From Anodontia alba (Eukaryota; Mollusca; Bivalvia; Lucinida; Lucinidae): a stretch of DNA of 64,000 nt. Below are positions 43,161 through 52,794 of the stretch, piece by piece; positions within the stretch are counted from its first letter, which is position 1; each line of letters opens with the position of its first letter. Both the position numbers and the translations under genes were made by a program. A model generated the notes under the pieces. That model was not told the DNA's origin and did not search any database. It saw only the letters and a program-made list of their open reading frames with translations. The DNA lies in the NCBI GenBank assembly GCA_964016985.1, contig OZ024821.1:89828093-89892092 (forward strand). The letters run 5' to 3'.

Positions 43161-43663
43161 CATTATATACAATAATCTATAATGACACCAAGAGAAATAG
43201 AAAATTACGACGGATAGCACACACTTCAGTCTGGTTAAGAAACTGAAATTAATGAAAATGCGCATATTAATGTAAACCCTTGCTTCTCCATACATTATGG
43301 GAGAACGGGGTGTTTACATCACATGAGCGTGTTAACGTAATGAACCAAATTTGGGGCATTATTTAAAATATGTAAGATTGTTATATAAACCAAAAATAAT
43401 TGTTACAGCTATTTGATTGTTAACGTAGCTAGGCACCCAAAGGACATGAAAGCTACGCAAAAAAATAAACAACAAAATAACGCAACCGTATGAACTAGTT
43501 CTTTTTTAATGTAAAATGTTTTCAATGTTATGCAGAATAACCATGAACGCCAACATTTATTAGAGGGCAGTGGGAAATATATACTTTTTCAGAAAAGAAA
43601 ACTTCTTTGTGCTGTTTATTTTAAACCAAAATAATAATAGAAAAAAATATAAAAAAGTAAATG
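43161..43663. other. Stretch with a small foldback
   Basis: GAAAATGCGCATATTAATGTAAACCC and GGGGTGTTTACATCACATGAGCG form an imperfect palindrome at about 43253-43335. It ends GTTAACGTAATG, loosely like an F1 end. No gene is seen. Confidence 0.4.
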
Positions 43664-43797
43664 ATTTCAGCATAGTTATGGTATTAGACGTTTCCTTATT
43701 TGTTCCTCAACTCTCCTTCTTTTGCTGCCTCGGGAGGGTAGTACTTCGTAATTGTGGCATTTACTCAATACCTTCACTTATATGTTTACTGTAATGT
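43664..43797 (+). repeat. U2 3' unit, 3' part
   Basis: TTCCTTATTTGTTCCTCAAC, CTTCTTTTGCTGCCTCGGGA and TACTTCGTAATTGTGGCATT are the U2 3' blocks. It ends where an F1 scrap begins. Confidence 0.58.
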
Positions 43798-43843
43798 GGT
43801 GTTAAAATTTTCAATATATTTGAATAGGCGGGTTTTCGTAATG
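43798..43843 (-). mobile_element. F1 terminal fragment
   Basis: TTTTCAATATATTTGAATAG then GCGGGTTTTCGTAATG: only the last 46 bases of an F1 element, joined directly to the U2 end. Confidence 0.7.
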
Positions 43844-43917
43844 GTTATGTTATTTACGTTGTTATGTCAGTGCCAGAAATCAGTTTTAAAAGATAATTTG
43901 TAGCCACACATTTCCAA

Positions 43918-44375
43918 AATATAGTTAAGATACCCACAATCATGAAGCACAGCTCTCCCGAGGCACCAATGAATGAGAGATGAGAAACAAATAAGACAAA
44001 ATACATATGAAACTACAGATGCACAAAGAACTGCAGCAGAGGAACAGTCTTGGAACAGGCAGCAGGAAAAATACTGGGCCCAGTTATTCAAAACTAACGA
44101 TGTCGTTAGTTAACGTATTATTAAAACTTTGATCATTAAATATGGCATATATGCTTATATTTTTGCTGAAAAAAATGCAAAAGCTACTCATATTTTTTCA
44201 GCAAAAATAGCTGTGAATTAGATATTTCACTTACTACAACAGTTAACCTTTTGACCACTAACGAGCTCGATAAGCTAACGATGCTTTGAACAACTGGGCC
44301 ATGGGGTCATACACCAGTTTTACTCGCGCGAAACCTTACCTTTATCTCCTGATGCAGCTCCAAATAGTAAACATA
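43918..44375 (-). repeat. U2 3' unit split by an F3 MITE
   Basis: On the minus strand: GAGCTGCATCAGGAGATAAA, GTTTCGCGCGAGTAAAACTG, then F3 at 44301-44076, then AGTATTTTTCCTGCTGCCTG, TTCCAAGACTGTTCCTCTGC, GTGCCTCGGGAGAGCTGTGC and TTCATGATTGTGGGTATC. Comparison with the uninterrupted copy at 45725-45880 shows the F3 site. Confidence 0.7.
44076..44301 (+). mobile_element. F3 foldback MITE inserted in U2
   Basis: The ends are GGGCCCAGTTATTCAAA and TTTGAACAACTGGGCCA. Part of the left hairpin arm is lost (GCTGAAAAAAATGCAAAAGC). T lies outside each end (44075 and 44302). The related empty site at about 45797 reads AACACTGGGGTC where the filled site reads AATACT...TGGGGTC, so one T was duplicated. 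Confidence 0.85.
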
Positions 44376-44397
44376 TACATACAAAAAGAAAACAGAA

Positions 44398-45722
44398 CTC
44401 AAAGGGCAAACATTGCATTATATTTCCATAATGCTAGCATCTCAATAAGAAAACAGAAAGCGAAGTGGGCAAATATTGAATTATATTACCATAATGCTAG
44501 CATCTCAATAAAAGTGGGCAAACATTGAAGTATATTGTCATAATACTAGCATCTCAATAAGAAAACAGAAAGCAAAGTGGGCAAACATTGAAGTATATTA
44601 CCATAACGCTAGCATCTCAATAAGAAAACAGAAAGCAAAGTGGGCAAACATTGAACTATATTGCCATAATGCTAGCATCTCAATAAGAAAACAGAAAGCA
44701 AAATGGGCAAACATTGAAGTATATTACCATAATGCTAGCATCTCAATAAGAAAAAAGAAAGCAAAGTGGGCAGCCATTGAAGTATATATTCATAATGCTA
44801 GCATCTCAATACTAAAACAGAAAGCAAAGTGGGAAGCCATTGAAGTAAATTACCATCATACTAGCATCTGAAAAGAAAACAGAAAGCAAAGTGGGCAAAC
44901 ATTGAAGTATATTACCATTATGCTAGCATCTCAAAAAGAAAACAGAAAGCAAAGTGGGCAAACATTGAAGTATATTAGCATAATGATAGCATCTCAATAA
45001 GAAAACAGAAAGCAAAATGGGCAAACATTGAAGTATATTACCATAATGCTAGCATCTCAATAAGAAAACAGAAAGCAAAGTGGGCAAACATTGAAGTATA
45101 TTACCATAATGTTAGCATCTAAATAAGAAAACGGAAAGCAAAGTGGGCAAACATTGAAGTATATAAGCTTAATGATAGCATCTCCATAAGAAAACGGAAA
45201 GCAAGGTGGGCAAACATTGAAGTATATTAGCATAATAATAGCATCTCAATAAAAAAAAACAGAAAGCAAAGTGGGCAACATTGAAGTAGATTACCATAAT
45301 GCTAGCATCTCAATAAGAAAACAGAAAGCAACGTAGGCAAGCATTGAAGTATATTACCATAATGCTAGGATCTCAATAAGAAAACAGAAAGCAAAATGGG
45401 CAAACATTGAAGTATATTACCATAATGTTAGCATCTCAATAAGAAAACAGAAAGCAAAGTGGGAAACCACTGAAGTAGATTACCAGAATGCTAGCATCTC
45501 AATAAGAAAACAGAAAACAAAGTGGGCAAACATTGAAGTATATTGCCATAATGCTAGCATCCAAATAAGAAAACAGAAAGCAAAGTGGGAAGCCACTGAA
45601 GTATATTGCCATAATGCTAGCATCTCAATAAGAAAACAGATAGCAAAGTGGGAAGCCACTGAAGTAGATTACCATAATGCCAGCATCACAACAAGAAAAT
45701 AGAAAGCAAAGTGGGCTGCCGT
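44398..45722 (+). repeat. 63-bp minisatellite, 21 copies
   Basis: The unit runs GTGGGCAAACATTGAAGTAT, ATTACCATAATGCTAGCATC, TCAATAAGAAAACAGAAAGC, AAA (63 bases). Counting TAGCATC-type words gives 21 units with point changes and small indels. 63 is a multiple of three and the first units are open (WANIEVYYHNASISIRKQKA), but the third unit lacks 15 bases and later units carry indels and stops, so I do not call it coding. It sits between two U2 units. Confidence 0.93.
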
Positions 45723-45724
45723 AT

Positions 45725-45880
45725 AATTGGTTACCACAAAACTAGACCTACAACAAAACACTGTCTGCTACAGAATGCATCGGAACGAACAGCAGCATAA
45801 ACACTGGGGTCTAAATTCAGTTTTACTCGCGGGAAACCTCACCCTTTATTCTGATTCAGCTCTAAATTACAACTATATAT
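45725..45880 (-). repeat. U2 3' unit, right of the minisatellite
   Basis: On the minus strand: GAGCTGAATCAGAATAAAGG, GTTTCCCGCGAGTAAAACTG, AGACCCCAGTGTTTATGCTG and GTTCGTTCCGATGCATTCTG. It overlaps in content with the unit at 43918-44375, so the minisatellite lies between two head-to-tail relatives. Confidence 0.58.
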
Positions 45881-46017
45881 TCAGTCCGCATAGGTATCCT
45901 GTACCTAACGTCGTATCTGACCAGTCAAGTTTTGCCCTTTCTAGGGTAAATTTAAATTTACAATCATAACATAACTATGTATACTAATCAAAACTAAAAA
46001 CTGTAGTTATGAAATGA

Positions 46018-46357
46018 GCCAGCCCCAAAAACCTACAATAAGACCTGTGTGACCATCAAAGACTCAAATTAGCCTGTACCCAGTCAGCATTCTTTATAAA
46101 TCTATAACGGGCCGTTATCAGCCCGTCAGGGTAGCTGACGGGCCAATAACGGTCCGCTATAGATTTATAAAGAATGTCAGCTGGGTACATCCACCTAGTA
46201 TGGCAAGGTTTTCGTTTATCCCTCTTTGGGTAGTCCAGAGGCTGTAAAAGGCATATGCGATCAGCAAAGACTCTCATTAGGCTGTGCAAAATTGCAGGCT
46301 GATCTTAGTCTTCGGTTGTCGTACAAGTCTTATTGTAGGTTTTATCGTGCGTTGTCT
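46018..46357. mobile_element. F4 long-TIR MITE interrupted by F2
   Basis: AACCTACAATAAGAC and its inverse GTCTTATTGTAGGTT mark the ends, as at 25411-25720. The body matches that copy (CCTAGTATGGCAAGGTTTTC, TTTATCCCTCTTTGGGTAGT, GCAGGCTGATCTTAGTCTTC) except for the F2 element at 46079-46186. Confidence 0.78.
46079..46186. mobile_element. F2 palindromic MITE inserted in F4
   Basis: The arms CAGCATTCTTTATAAATCTA and TAGATTTATAAAGAATGTCAG surround CGGGCCGTTATCAGCCCGTC...GGTAGC...GACGGGCCAATAACGGTCCG. The related uninterrupted F4 reads CCTGTACATCC at 25469. Here it is CCTGTA, then CCCAG...CTGGG, then TACATCC, so TA is duplicated. Confidence 0.9.
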
Positions 46358-47026
46358 CAAATGTATACGCGTTCTTGAGCAAAGGAAATTTCTCCTAGAG
46401 CGTATCAACTTTATCATGTAAACTGACAGTCGATGTAATGTATCTTACCGTATTTACCCTATATGTTGGACATCTTACCTCCTTACCACAATTAACTATA
46501 TTTTAAACAAGTCCCTTTTTTCTACATGCTGATATGTCTGAAAACTGCAAGCATTTTAAACCCGCATGCCTGTCTGTGTCAATACTCAGGGCAGATGCGG
46601 TTCTGAAACTGGTTACAGTGCAGTTCACTTTATTCGGTTCGCTAGTGAGGGTTTTCTTTATTTATATGGCATGCACTTTTCCAAGAATATTAAATAAACA
46701 CTTTATTCTTAACTCTCTATTCAGTATTAGCTTTAGATATATTCTTCTCAAAAGCTATTCATGTGGGCGCCACTTAAGACAACATAATATGATTCATATT
46801 TTTGACATCAGTCTTTACCAAACCAAAATTAGGTTAAAGTCTCGGCATGGATAATAAACACAATCATTTCAGCGTACAAATTGTATTATTCTTTCGAAAT
46901 TAACTTTTCAAAAGTCTTTTAAAATCCACTTTCATTTTCAGACATACGCCTTTCATAAGATTTTCAGTTACAATATTTTATAACCTATGTTCTCGAACAG
47001 GGCGCCTGAACGAAATGTGAAAACCA
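46358..47026. other. Stretch without recognisable gene
   Basis: ATCTTACCGTATTTACCCTA near 46441 matches the flank of the F5-type element at 50580. A 106-codon frame at 46534-46854 resembles no family. Confidence 0.4.
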
Positions 47027-47267
47027 GGGCCAGTTGTTCAAAGCGTCGTTAGCTTAACGAGCTCGTTAAAGGTCATTTCGTTAACTGTTTTAGCAGATTC
47101 AATATACAATATTCTGATATTTTTTGCTGAAAAAAATGTGAGTAGCTTTTGCACTGCAAAAGCTACTCACATTTTTTCAACAAAAAATTTTAGCATATTT
47201 GCGTATTACTCGAAGTAAATTTCAACGAATCGTTAACTAGCGACATCGTTAACTTTGAACAACTGGA
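47027..47267 (-). mobile_element. F3 foldback MITE
   Basis: The copy runs from GGGCCAGTTGTTCAAAGC to TTTGAACAACTGGAC. The hairpin arms are among the best kept: GAAAAAAATGTGAGTAGCTTTTGCA and TGCAAAAGCTACTCACATTTTTTC (about 47130-47179). Both outer GGGCCC boxes have lost bases, so the flanking duplication cannot be read. Confidence 0.83.
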
Positions 47268-47461
47268 CGTCTGATCAGGGTCTACACTACTTACCGGTAA
47301 GCTAGAGCGTTTTTTCGTCCTCAGTGACACATCACAAAAAACACGAATAATCACAAAACTGTGATAAAACAACGACAATTTCTACATAAGACCTCATTAA
47401 ATAGATAATGGGCCCTTCCGACTTGCACAATGAAGTATTCCAGTGAATATATTGGGTATAA

Positions 47462-47653
47462 CCCTTTCACGCCTGAGTTTCTGGGGATTCTTCCATCTTA
47501 GAATTGGACGTGTCCAGTGTTACAAATAGCGATGTTAGTCGTAAATCTAGACCAGAAATACAAACAATGTAGATCCAGATGAAACGGCTCATTATGAGCC
47601 GTCTCATCTGGAACTACACTGTTTATCAAAGAATCTGTCTCGGTCTGAAAGGG
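47462..47653. mobile_element. F5 piggyBac-like MITE
   Basis: The ends are CCCTTTCACGCCTGAG and CGGTCTGAAAGGG, with ATAA outside on the left and TTAA on the right. The palindrome CAAACAATGTAGATCCAGAT...CATCTGGAACTACACTGTTT is at 47571-47634 around GGCTCATTATGAGCC. CCCTTTNACGCC ends are typical of piggyBac-class TIRs. Confidence 0.75.
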
Positions 47654-47849
47654 TTAATGTACAATGCTAAGATAAAATGAAGATGTATCAATTCAGATAC
47701 ATCAAAAGCACATTCAAGATGGGGTGTGTTGGGGCATACGCGAACAATAAACAAGCCAGCGAAACCGCACAGGTCTTTGCAAAACAGCGATTTATTTCAA
47801 TTTCACTATATCAAATTACTAGTATTCTTAAGTAATGACTGAAGGACCT

Positions 47850-47945
47850 GGCCCGACTTTATTCCTCGCCACTCCATCTTTTCGTGCCTTGTGAGGGCTG
47901 TGCTTCGTGATTGTGACATTTCCTGAGTATCTTCATTTATATATT
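47850..47945 (+). repeat. U2 3' unit, 3' part
   Basis: TTATTCCTCGCCACTCCATC, TTTCGTGCCTTGTGAGGGCT, GTGCTTCGTGATTGTGACAT and TTCCTGAGTATCTTCATTTA are the U2 3' end. F4 words (GGGCTGATCTAGTTCTTCGC) follow to about 48015. Confidence 0.6.
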
Positions 47946-48091
47946 TGCACATGCACGGGCTGATCTAGTTCTTCGCTGTCCCCATATGATCAGAACACAT
48001 TTTACAAGGCGCGGCTCAGTTTTTATGTATTTAATTTCTGTTTGAGATACCAGTGACAGAGAAATATTAGTTTCAAAATTCATTGTTTTTA

Positions 48092-48296
48092 CCCCTTCTC
48101 TTGCTGAACACGACATGCCCTGTCTTAGCAAACAGTGTAGATTCAGATCAGTTGGATTATGAAGAAGCCAACTGATTCGGATCTGCACTGTTTGTCATTA
48201 AATATGTGAGTTTCTATCAAAAATCGGATCAAGTAATCTGATTGGCTGGAAATTTTAAGTGGGCGTGGTATCTTAATTTATTCAGCATGACATGGG
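48092..48296. mobile_element. F5-type MITE
   Basis: The palindrome GCAAACAGTGTAGATTCAGA...TCGGATCTGCACTGTTTGTC is at 48127-48196. The likely ends are CCCCTTCTCTTGC (after TTTA) and CATGACATGGG (before TTAA). Confidence 0.6.
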
Positions 48297-48416
48297 TTAA
48301 TACAAGATCTGCTCAGCGTATGTCCTCTTTAACCACCAGTTGTTGATTAAGTTTGAATGAAACCTTCGCAATCAGTAGCTGTATCTTATGAAAATAAGCA
48401 GGAAATCAGGGCCCAG

Positions 48417-48523
48417 CCCAGCTAGCATTCTTTATAAATCTATAGCGGGCCGTTATCGGCCCGTCAGGGTAGCTGACGGGCCGATAACGGCCCGCTGTAG
48501 ATTTATAAAGAATGCTAGCTGGG
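48417..48523. mobile_element. F2 palindromic MITE inside F3, near-perfect
   Basis: The arms start CCCAGCTAGCATTCTTTATA and close with TATAAAGAATGCTAGCTGGG. Over some 50 bases I see one mismatch (TATAG versus TACAG). The loop is GGGTAGC between CCCGTCA and TGACGGG. AG flanks both sides. This is the youngest-looking F2. Confidence 0.92.
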
Positions 48524-48682
48524 AGTTGCTCATAGCATCGTCAGCTTAAAAAGCTCGTAAGTGGTCAAAATGTTAACTGTTCTAGTAAGTGCAATATCTA
48601 ATAAGGTATTTTTGCTGAAACATGTGAGTAGCTACTCACATTTTTTTAGCAAAAATATTAGTATATATGCCATATTAAAGAT

Positions 48683-49250
48683 TAGTTCACCTGCCAGAAA
48701 AGGAAAAGATGCTTATTTTTCAAGTTGATGACATTTTTGAGTAGAAGTGGTTCACTGCTCCTAACAGCGCAGATATGTCCTGATTACCGTGCGACTGAAT
48801 GCCATCGCGGTTTTGACCTTATAAGGTCACAATTTAGGTCAAATGCCCTATATGAGTCTATGTAAACAAGTGACCCTGGCGCGGTGCCATTTTTAACCCA
48901 AGGGCTATAATTTGAATAACTTTGGTAAAGGTCCACTAGCTAAAGCTACATACCAAATATCAAAGAGCTGGGCCTTCTGAGTTCAGATCAGAAGATTTTT
49001 GTTTTAATTTTCAGTTAAAAAAACTATTTTAGCTCCTGTGATCTAGATGTGCAATAGACCGGAACCATTTAAACAACTCAAAGAGCACCAACCAAGGATC
49101 ATTCCTGAGGGTCAAAATCCAATCAGTGGTTTAGGAGAAGATGTCGTTTGAAGAAATTGTTTACGGACGGATGGACGCACTACGGACGACGGACGAAATG
49201 TGATCACAAAAGCTTACCTTGTCACTTGTTACTACGTGACAGGTGAGCTA
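48683..49250 (+). mobile_element. Dispersed element with TAGYTCACCTG ends
   Basis: The ends TAGTTCACCTG and CAGGTGAGCTA are inverted copies. Inside: GGTCAAATGCCCTATATGAG, TCTATGTAAACAAGTGACCC, AACTTTGGTAAAGGTCCACT, AGCTACATACCAAATATCAA, CCAATCAGTGGTTTAGGAGA and TTACGGACGGATGGACGCAC. I recall similar elements ('GCTCACCT...' with GGACGGAC near one end) in many marine invertebrates. It has no coding capacity and is nested in F3. Confidence 0.65.
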
Positions 49251-49639
49251 AAAAGCAAAGGTTAACAGCAAAAATATTTTAAAATGTTAAAATGAATTAA
49301 AACTATGTTTCAAACTAAGGCTGTATCAATAAATCTCATACATTTCGTCTGTAAATACCAAACTAAGCATTTTTGCACTTATTTGATCTTTGACCTACTT
49401 TTTGACCCTCAGAAGCAAAATCCTTACCTTAATCACCATCAGTAAGCGTTAGCAAAACAAATAAGCATGGACGCCAGTTTCTACTCAAAAATGCTATAAG
49501 AAATTACATTTTGCTTCCGTGGTAGGCTAACTAGATCAAAGTTTTAACGATACGTTTAATAACGACATCGTCAGTTTTGAACAACTGGGCCAAGATGTTA
49601 GTGCGAAGGATTGAGCTGAGTATTGAAATCATACAACCA

Positions 49640-49835
49640 AAGAAAACGTACCCTCTGACATATTCGCCCAACGAAGACTCAAATCAGCTTGCAATCTGTG
49701 CAGTCTCATCAATGTCTTTCCTGTCATCATAAAGGAACTTTGCATGATTGGCTACCCAAAATGCACCAGTGAAAAGGCTGATCAAACTGCGCGAATGCGC
49801 AGGTTGATCTGAATATTCTCTGGCTGCACATCTGG
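49640..49835. mobile_element. F4 element
   Basis: ACCCTCTGACATATTCGCCC, GAAGACTCAAATCAGCTTGC, TGATTGGCTACCCAAAATGC and CTGATCAAACTGCGCGAATG, then GCAGGTTGATCTGAATATTC: both halves are present but diverged. It ends just before F1. Confidence 0.65.
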
Positions 49836-49839
49836 AACA

Positions 49840-50123
49840 CATTAAGAAAACACGCCTATTCAAATATATAAAAAATACTTCACCTCCAAAAACTGAAAGT
49901 TTTCAGATAAAAAAAACTCTGATATTTTTTTCATATTTCTGCTCAACACATAGATTGTGGTTACTCGTTAGAACCGCCTCGCAAAGGCGGTTCTAACGAG
50001 TGACCACAATCTATGTTTTGAGCAGAAATAAGAAAAATAATGTATACTCTTGTAAACCTCAGTTTTACTATATCAAAATGGGGTTTAAAGGGGTCAAAAT
50101 TATATAGGCATGTTTTCGTGATG
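49840..50123 (+). mobile_element. F1 foldback MITE
   Basis: The copy runs from CATTAAGAAAACACGCCTAT to GCATGTTTTCGTGATG. The palindrome at about 49951-50012 is near-perfect around CCTCGCAAAGG. A flanks both sides (49839 and 50124). Confidence 0.88.
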
Positions 50124-50290
50124 AGTTAATCTGCTGTTGACCATTCCAAGGCCGTATTCCTTGTTGGTTCTGCTTTTGATGAAGTGCTGTTTTGTCATTT
50201 GAATGTCCTTCAGTCTTTATCCAATACCTTGGAATGGCTGTGTACCGTAACTGCGACCTTTCCTTGGCGTCAACATATTTATTTATTCTG
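50124..50290 (+). repeat. U2 3' unit, diverged
   Basis: GTTGACCATTCCAAGGCCGT is the core, followed by TTGGTTCTGC, AATACCTTGGAATGGCTGTG and AACTGCGACCTTTCCTTGG. It starts right at the F1 end. Confidence 0.52.
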
Positions 50291-50579
50291 AGCATTCCAC
50301 TTCTAATTTACTTATCATTTCGTTTCTGTTTGAAGTAATCTAGAAAAACAAACCACAGGGTTAACTAATAACAGCATATGCCCATTAATTACTGAATATC
50401 AGAGCTGCCTTTCCAAACGATGACCTGTGATTCGACAAGCTCCCTGTGGATGGACTGTGCTCTTTTTATCTGTAAAACGGTGTATTCCGTCATGCTAGAG
50501 CCAATAAAATTGCCTTATAACAACTAATTTGTGGCTGGTTATCTCGAAACCGATATTTATTTATTAATTTGTCAGATTC

Positions 50580-50806
50580 TGTATACTTTACCGTACTTAG
50601 CCTATATATTTGGACAGACATGCCCAAGCAAACAGTGTAGAAACAGTGTAGATCAAGATCAGACGCAGCATAACGCGACGTCTGATCAAAGACTTCACTG
50701 TTTTCCGTTCATACAGCAGTTTTAGGCACATTAACAGGTGAAAAAAATGACGTTCAAATATTAGGCCAGATAGGCCTTGTAAGGAGTCGGGTCAGTACGG
50801 TACACT
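50580..50806. repeat. F5-type element with duplicated box
   Basis: The palindrome AACAGTGTAGATCAAGATCA...TGATCAAAGACTTCACTGTT is at about 50628-50706, with AACAGTGTAG present twice at the left. Outer flanks TTTACCGTACTTAGCC and GTCAGTACGGTAC are roughly inverted. Confidence 0.55.
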
Positions 50807-51249
50807 GAATTTCCAGAAGCCTAATACTAGATCACAGAATTCTTTAACGCTTGTAGCCTTAGCGCTAGAGTCGATATCGGTGCCTTTACGACAACTATTT
50901 TGTAGCAGTAATTCATTAACTCGGAACTGATATGTATTTATTTGCTACTTTAGAGCTTGTTCGCTGTACATTTCGGCTAATGGGAAGTCTAGCACAGATC
51001 AGCAAATACATTTGTAGCATGTAGCAACGCCAGTAGCGCGATCATGCATGTATTAGTTAAGTTGTGCTATGTTTATATACTGTTCTGCAAAATAAATGCA
51101 ACACTACTGCACCGCTGATGAAACTTGACTAATTCATGATATTTTCGTTCAATAATCATGTGCATGTAGTTGATGTGTGCAGTGTAGTCTTGCATGTTTT
51201 ATTTCCAGCGAGGAAGTAACAAATCATAGGACCAGAACACAAGAAAACC
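50807..51249. other. Stretch including PLE 3' scrap
   Basis: The part from about 51190 to 51249 matches, on the minus strand, the PLE 3' region (GTTTATGGTTTTCTTGTG), which serves as the empty site for the F1 at 21780. The remainder is unassigned. Confidence 0.45.
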
Positions 51250-51974
51250 ATAAACTGGACCACGATGAGCCCGACCACAGACACTGATAGTTAGGCACCG
51301 ACCATCTGGAACAGATTGAGAAGGGAGCCGTCATTTAGTCTGAAGTCCGAAAATTATAGAGACAAGCAAAGTTATCAACCATAATTGGGCTAACAACCAT
51401 GCATGTATGCAAATTGCCGCAGAATATCCATGTTGTTACCTATCTTTCGTAGCGAGTGACAATGTTTTAAATTTGCAGGGAAAAATCAGTTTTACAACAG
51501 TTCTTCTGAGTTTATATAATAAATCGTCATAAAATTCAGGTTCGGATAGACCTTCTTGCAGAAGGGTTTCAAACCAACGTTATATTTGGACATTAATTCA
51601 GAATGACAGCGATAAAACTTGAATAATGTTTATGATAACAGTACCCTTGCCTAAGACGTTTAGCAGGTAAAATTTTATTTCGATTGTTAAAGTCATTAAT
51701 TTGACTATATGCACTAGCAAACCGAATTACCTGAGACTTATATACACCATAGGATGTAGAACGAGTGACATCGCCGTCCAGAAATGGACATTTTACAATA
51801 TCAATAAGTCGTCTCGTTTTCCGTTATGTCATTAGATATTGATCAATTTAAATCCACAAACGGTGCGTCGGTGTCAGAGGCGTTAGTATATTTTAAAGTC
51901 ATCCAAATATCGAGATGTTGATTTGAATGCTTCAATAATATTTGCCTGATTTTCGTGATAAAGGGACGGCATAA
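51250..51974 (-). pseudogene. PLE reverse-transcriptase C-terminal remnant
   Basis: On the minus strand it starts at 51974 with FMPSLYHENQANIIEAFKST and SRYLDD, then with frameshifts the CPFLDGDVTRSTSYGVY region, LLQEGLSEPEFYDDLLY and the NMDILRQFAYMHGC region. The NIDNIYFDQMVD stretch is deleted. It is followed by GTGGTCGGGCTCATCGTGGT. A mariner separates it from its own upstream part. Confidence 0.78.
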
Positions 51975-52580
51975 AGTGCGAGGGTAATCAATAAATTAGA
52001 GAACTTTCGAAATAATAACAAAAAAGATACTCACAATTGCTATTTGTTCTTTCTCAACATAGGATTCCTTGATTTTCATACACTCATGACAACCATGAAC
52101 CAACATGACATTTGTCTAATCGCCGCCGTTATGGCCTTACCAAGTTCTTTACGCGTCTTATATTTTATTCCACGCAACTGATATTTCACATTTGTAAATA
52201 GGAAGAATTCACGTACTGCCAAGTCTGGACTACAAGGTGGGTTAGGTTGAGTTTCTATACTTAGTTCCTCGAGTGTGGAACACTCACGTGCACAGGAGCA
52301 TTGACCTACTGCAAAATAAACCCCGCCCTAGCAAGATCTGGACGCTTGTTTCGAATGGCTCTTTAAAGCGGGTTCCGAATAAGATATGCATAGTAGTGCT
52401 CACTATTAATGGTAGTTGTAGCTAGCAAGATATGCTTCAGTACTATTCCTCTGATATCACAGAATATGATCGACATTACTTTACCCACTGACATAAAAAG
52501 TCGAGCTTTCACATGTGATGGCGATGAAGCATGCTTGTATTAGCTAAGTTTAAAGTTCTCGAAGTTATTGATCACCATAG
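51975..52580 (-). mobile_element. mariner remnant nested in the PLE
   Basis: The ends contain GGTAATCAATAAATTAGAGA and, inverted, GGTGATCAATAACTTCGAGA, adjacent to TA on both sides. On the minus strand the coding remnant reads, across frames, VGKVMSIIFCDIRGIVLKHI (first catalytic D region), KRPDLARAGF, then NPPCSPDLAVREFFLFTNVK and IKYKTRKELGKAITAAI. This is mariner, but of a different lineage from the 16997/23653 pair. Several frameshifts and a shortened N-terminus make it inactive. Confidence 0.82.
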
Positions 52581-52735
52581 GTATCTTTCGTAACAAAACA
52601 GACACAGATCTGCAGTACCCGTAGGTATATCAACAATTTGTTGGTATAAATTTAGTACAAACCGAATAAATAATTATCTAGAAGATATGTAAGCGCTTCA
52701 CATGCGCCTCACAAGCACCTTCAGCATTGACTCCG
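52581..52735 (-). pseudogene. PLE reverse-transcriptase core remnant
   Basis: On the minus strand it reads CEALTYLLDNYLFGLY, then shifted FVLNLYQQIVDIPTGTADLC and LFCYERYLW. It aligns to CDALVYLLDNIFNRFRTKLY and RQTIGIPMGTNCAPLVADLF at 14783-15343, with the MGTNCAPLV box reduced. It continues into the C-terminal part after the mariner. Confidence 0.8.
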
Positions 52736-52794
52736 GAACTAGATAGCAGGTAAATCAAAACTATCATGGTCAATCCTGAGGAAGAGAAAGACGG

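Larger units (their letters stand above)
48409..49592 (-). mobile_element. F3 MITE carrying two nested insertions
   Basis: The left end GGGCCCAG is followed at once by an F2 element (48417-48523), then AGTTGCTCATAGCATC, AAAGCTCGTAAG, hairpin GTGAGTAGCTACTCAC with a shortened stem, and TATATGCCATATTA. The right part resumes at about 49533 with GATCAAAGTTTTAACGATAC and ends AACAACTGGGCCA. A flanks both sides (48408 and 49593). About 850 bp of inserted sequence lies between the halves. Confidence 0.82.

Noticed and set aside
44286..44528. 21-residue tandem-repeat protein from the minisatellite
   Set aside because: The frame is open for only the first units. A 15-base loss and later indels and stops break it, and there is no start context.
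46534..46854. 106-codon open frame as a host gene
   Set aside because: No recognisable domain. Length is not unusual for chance in this much AT-rich DNA.
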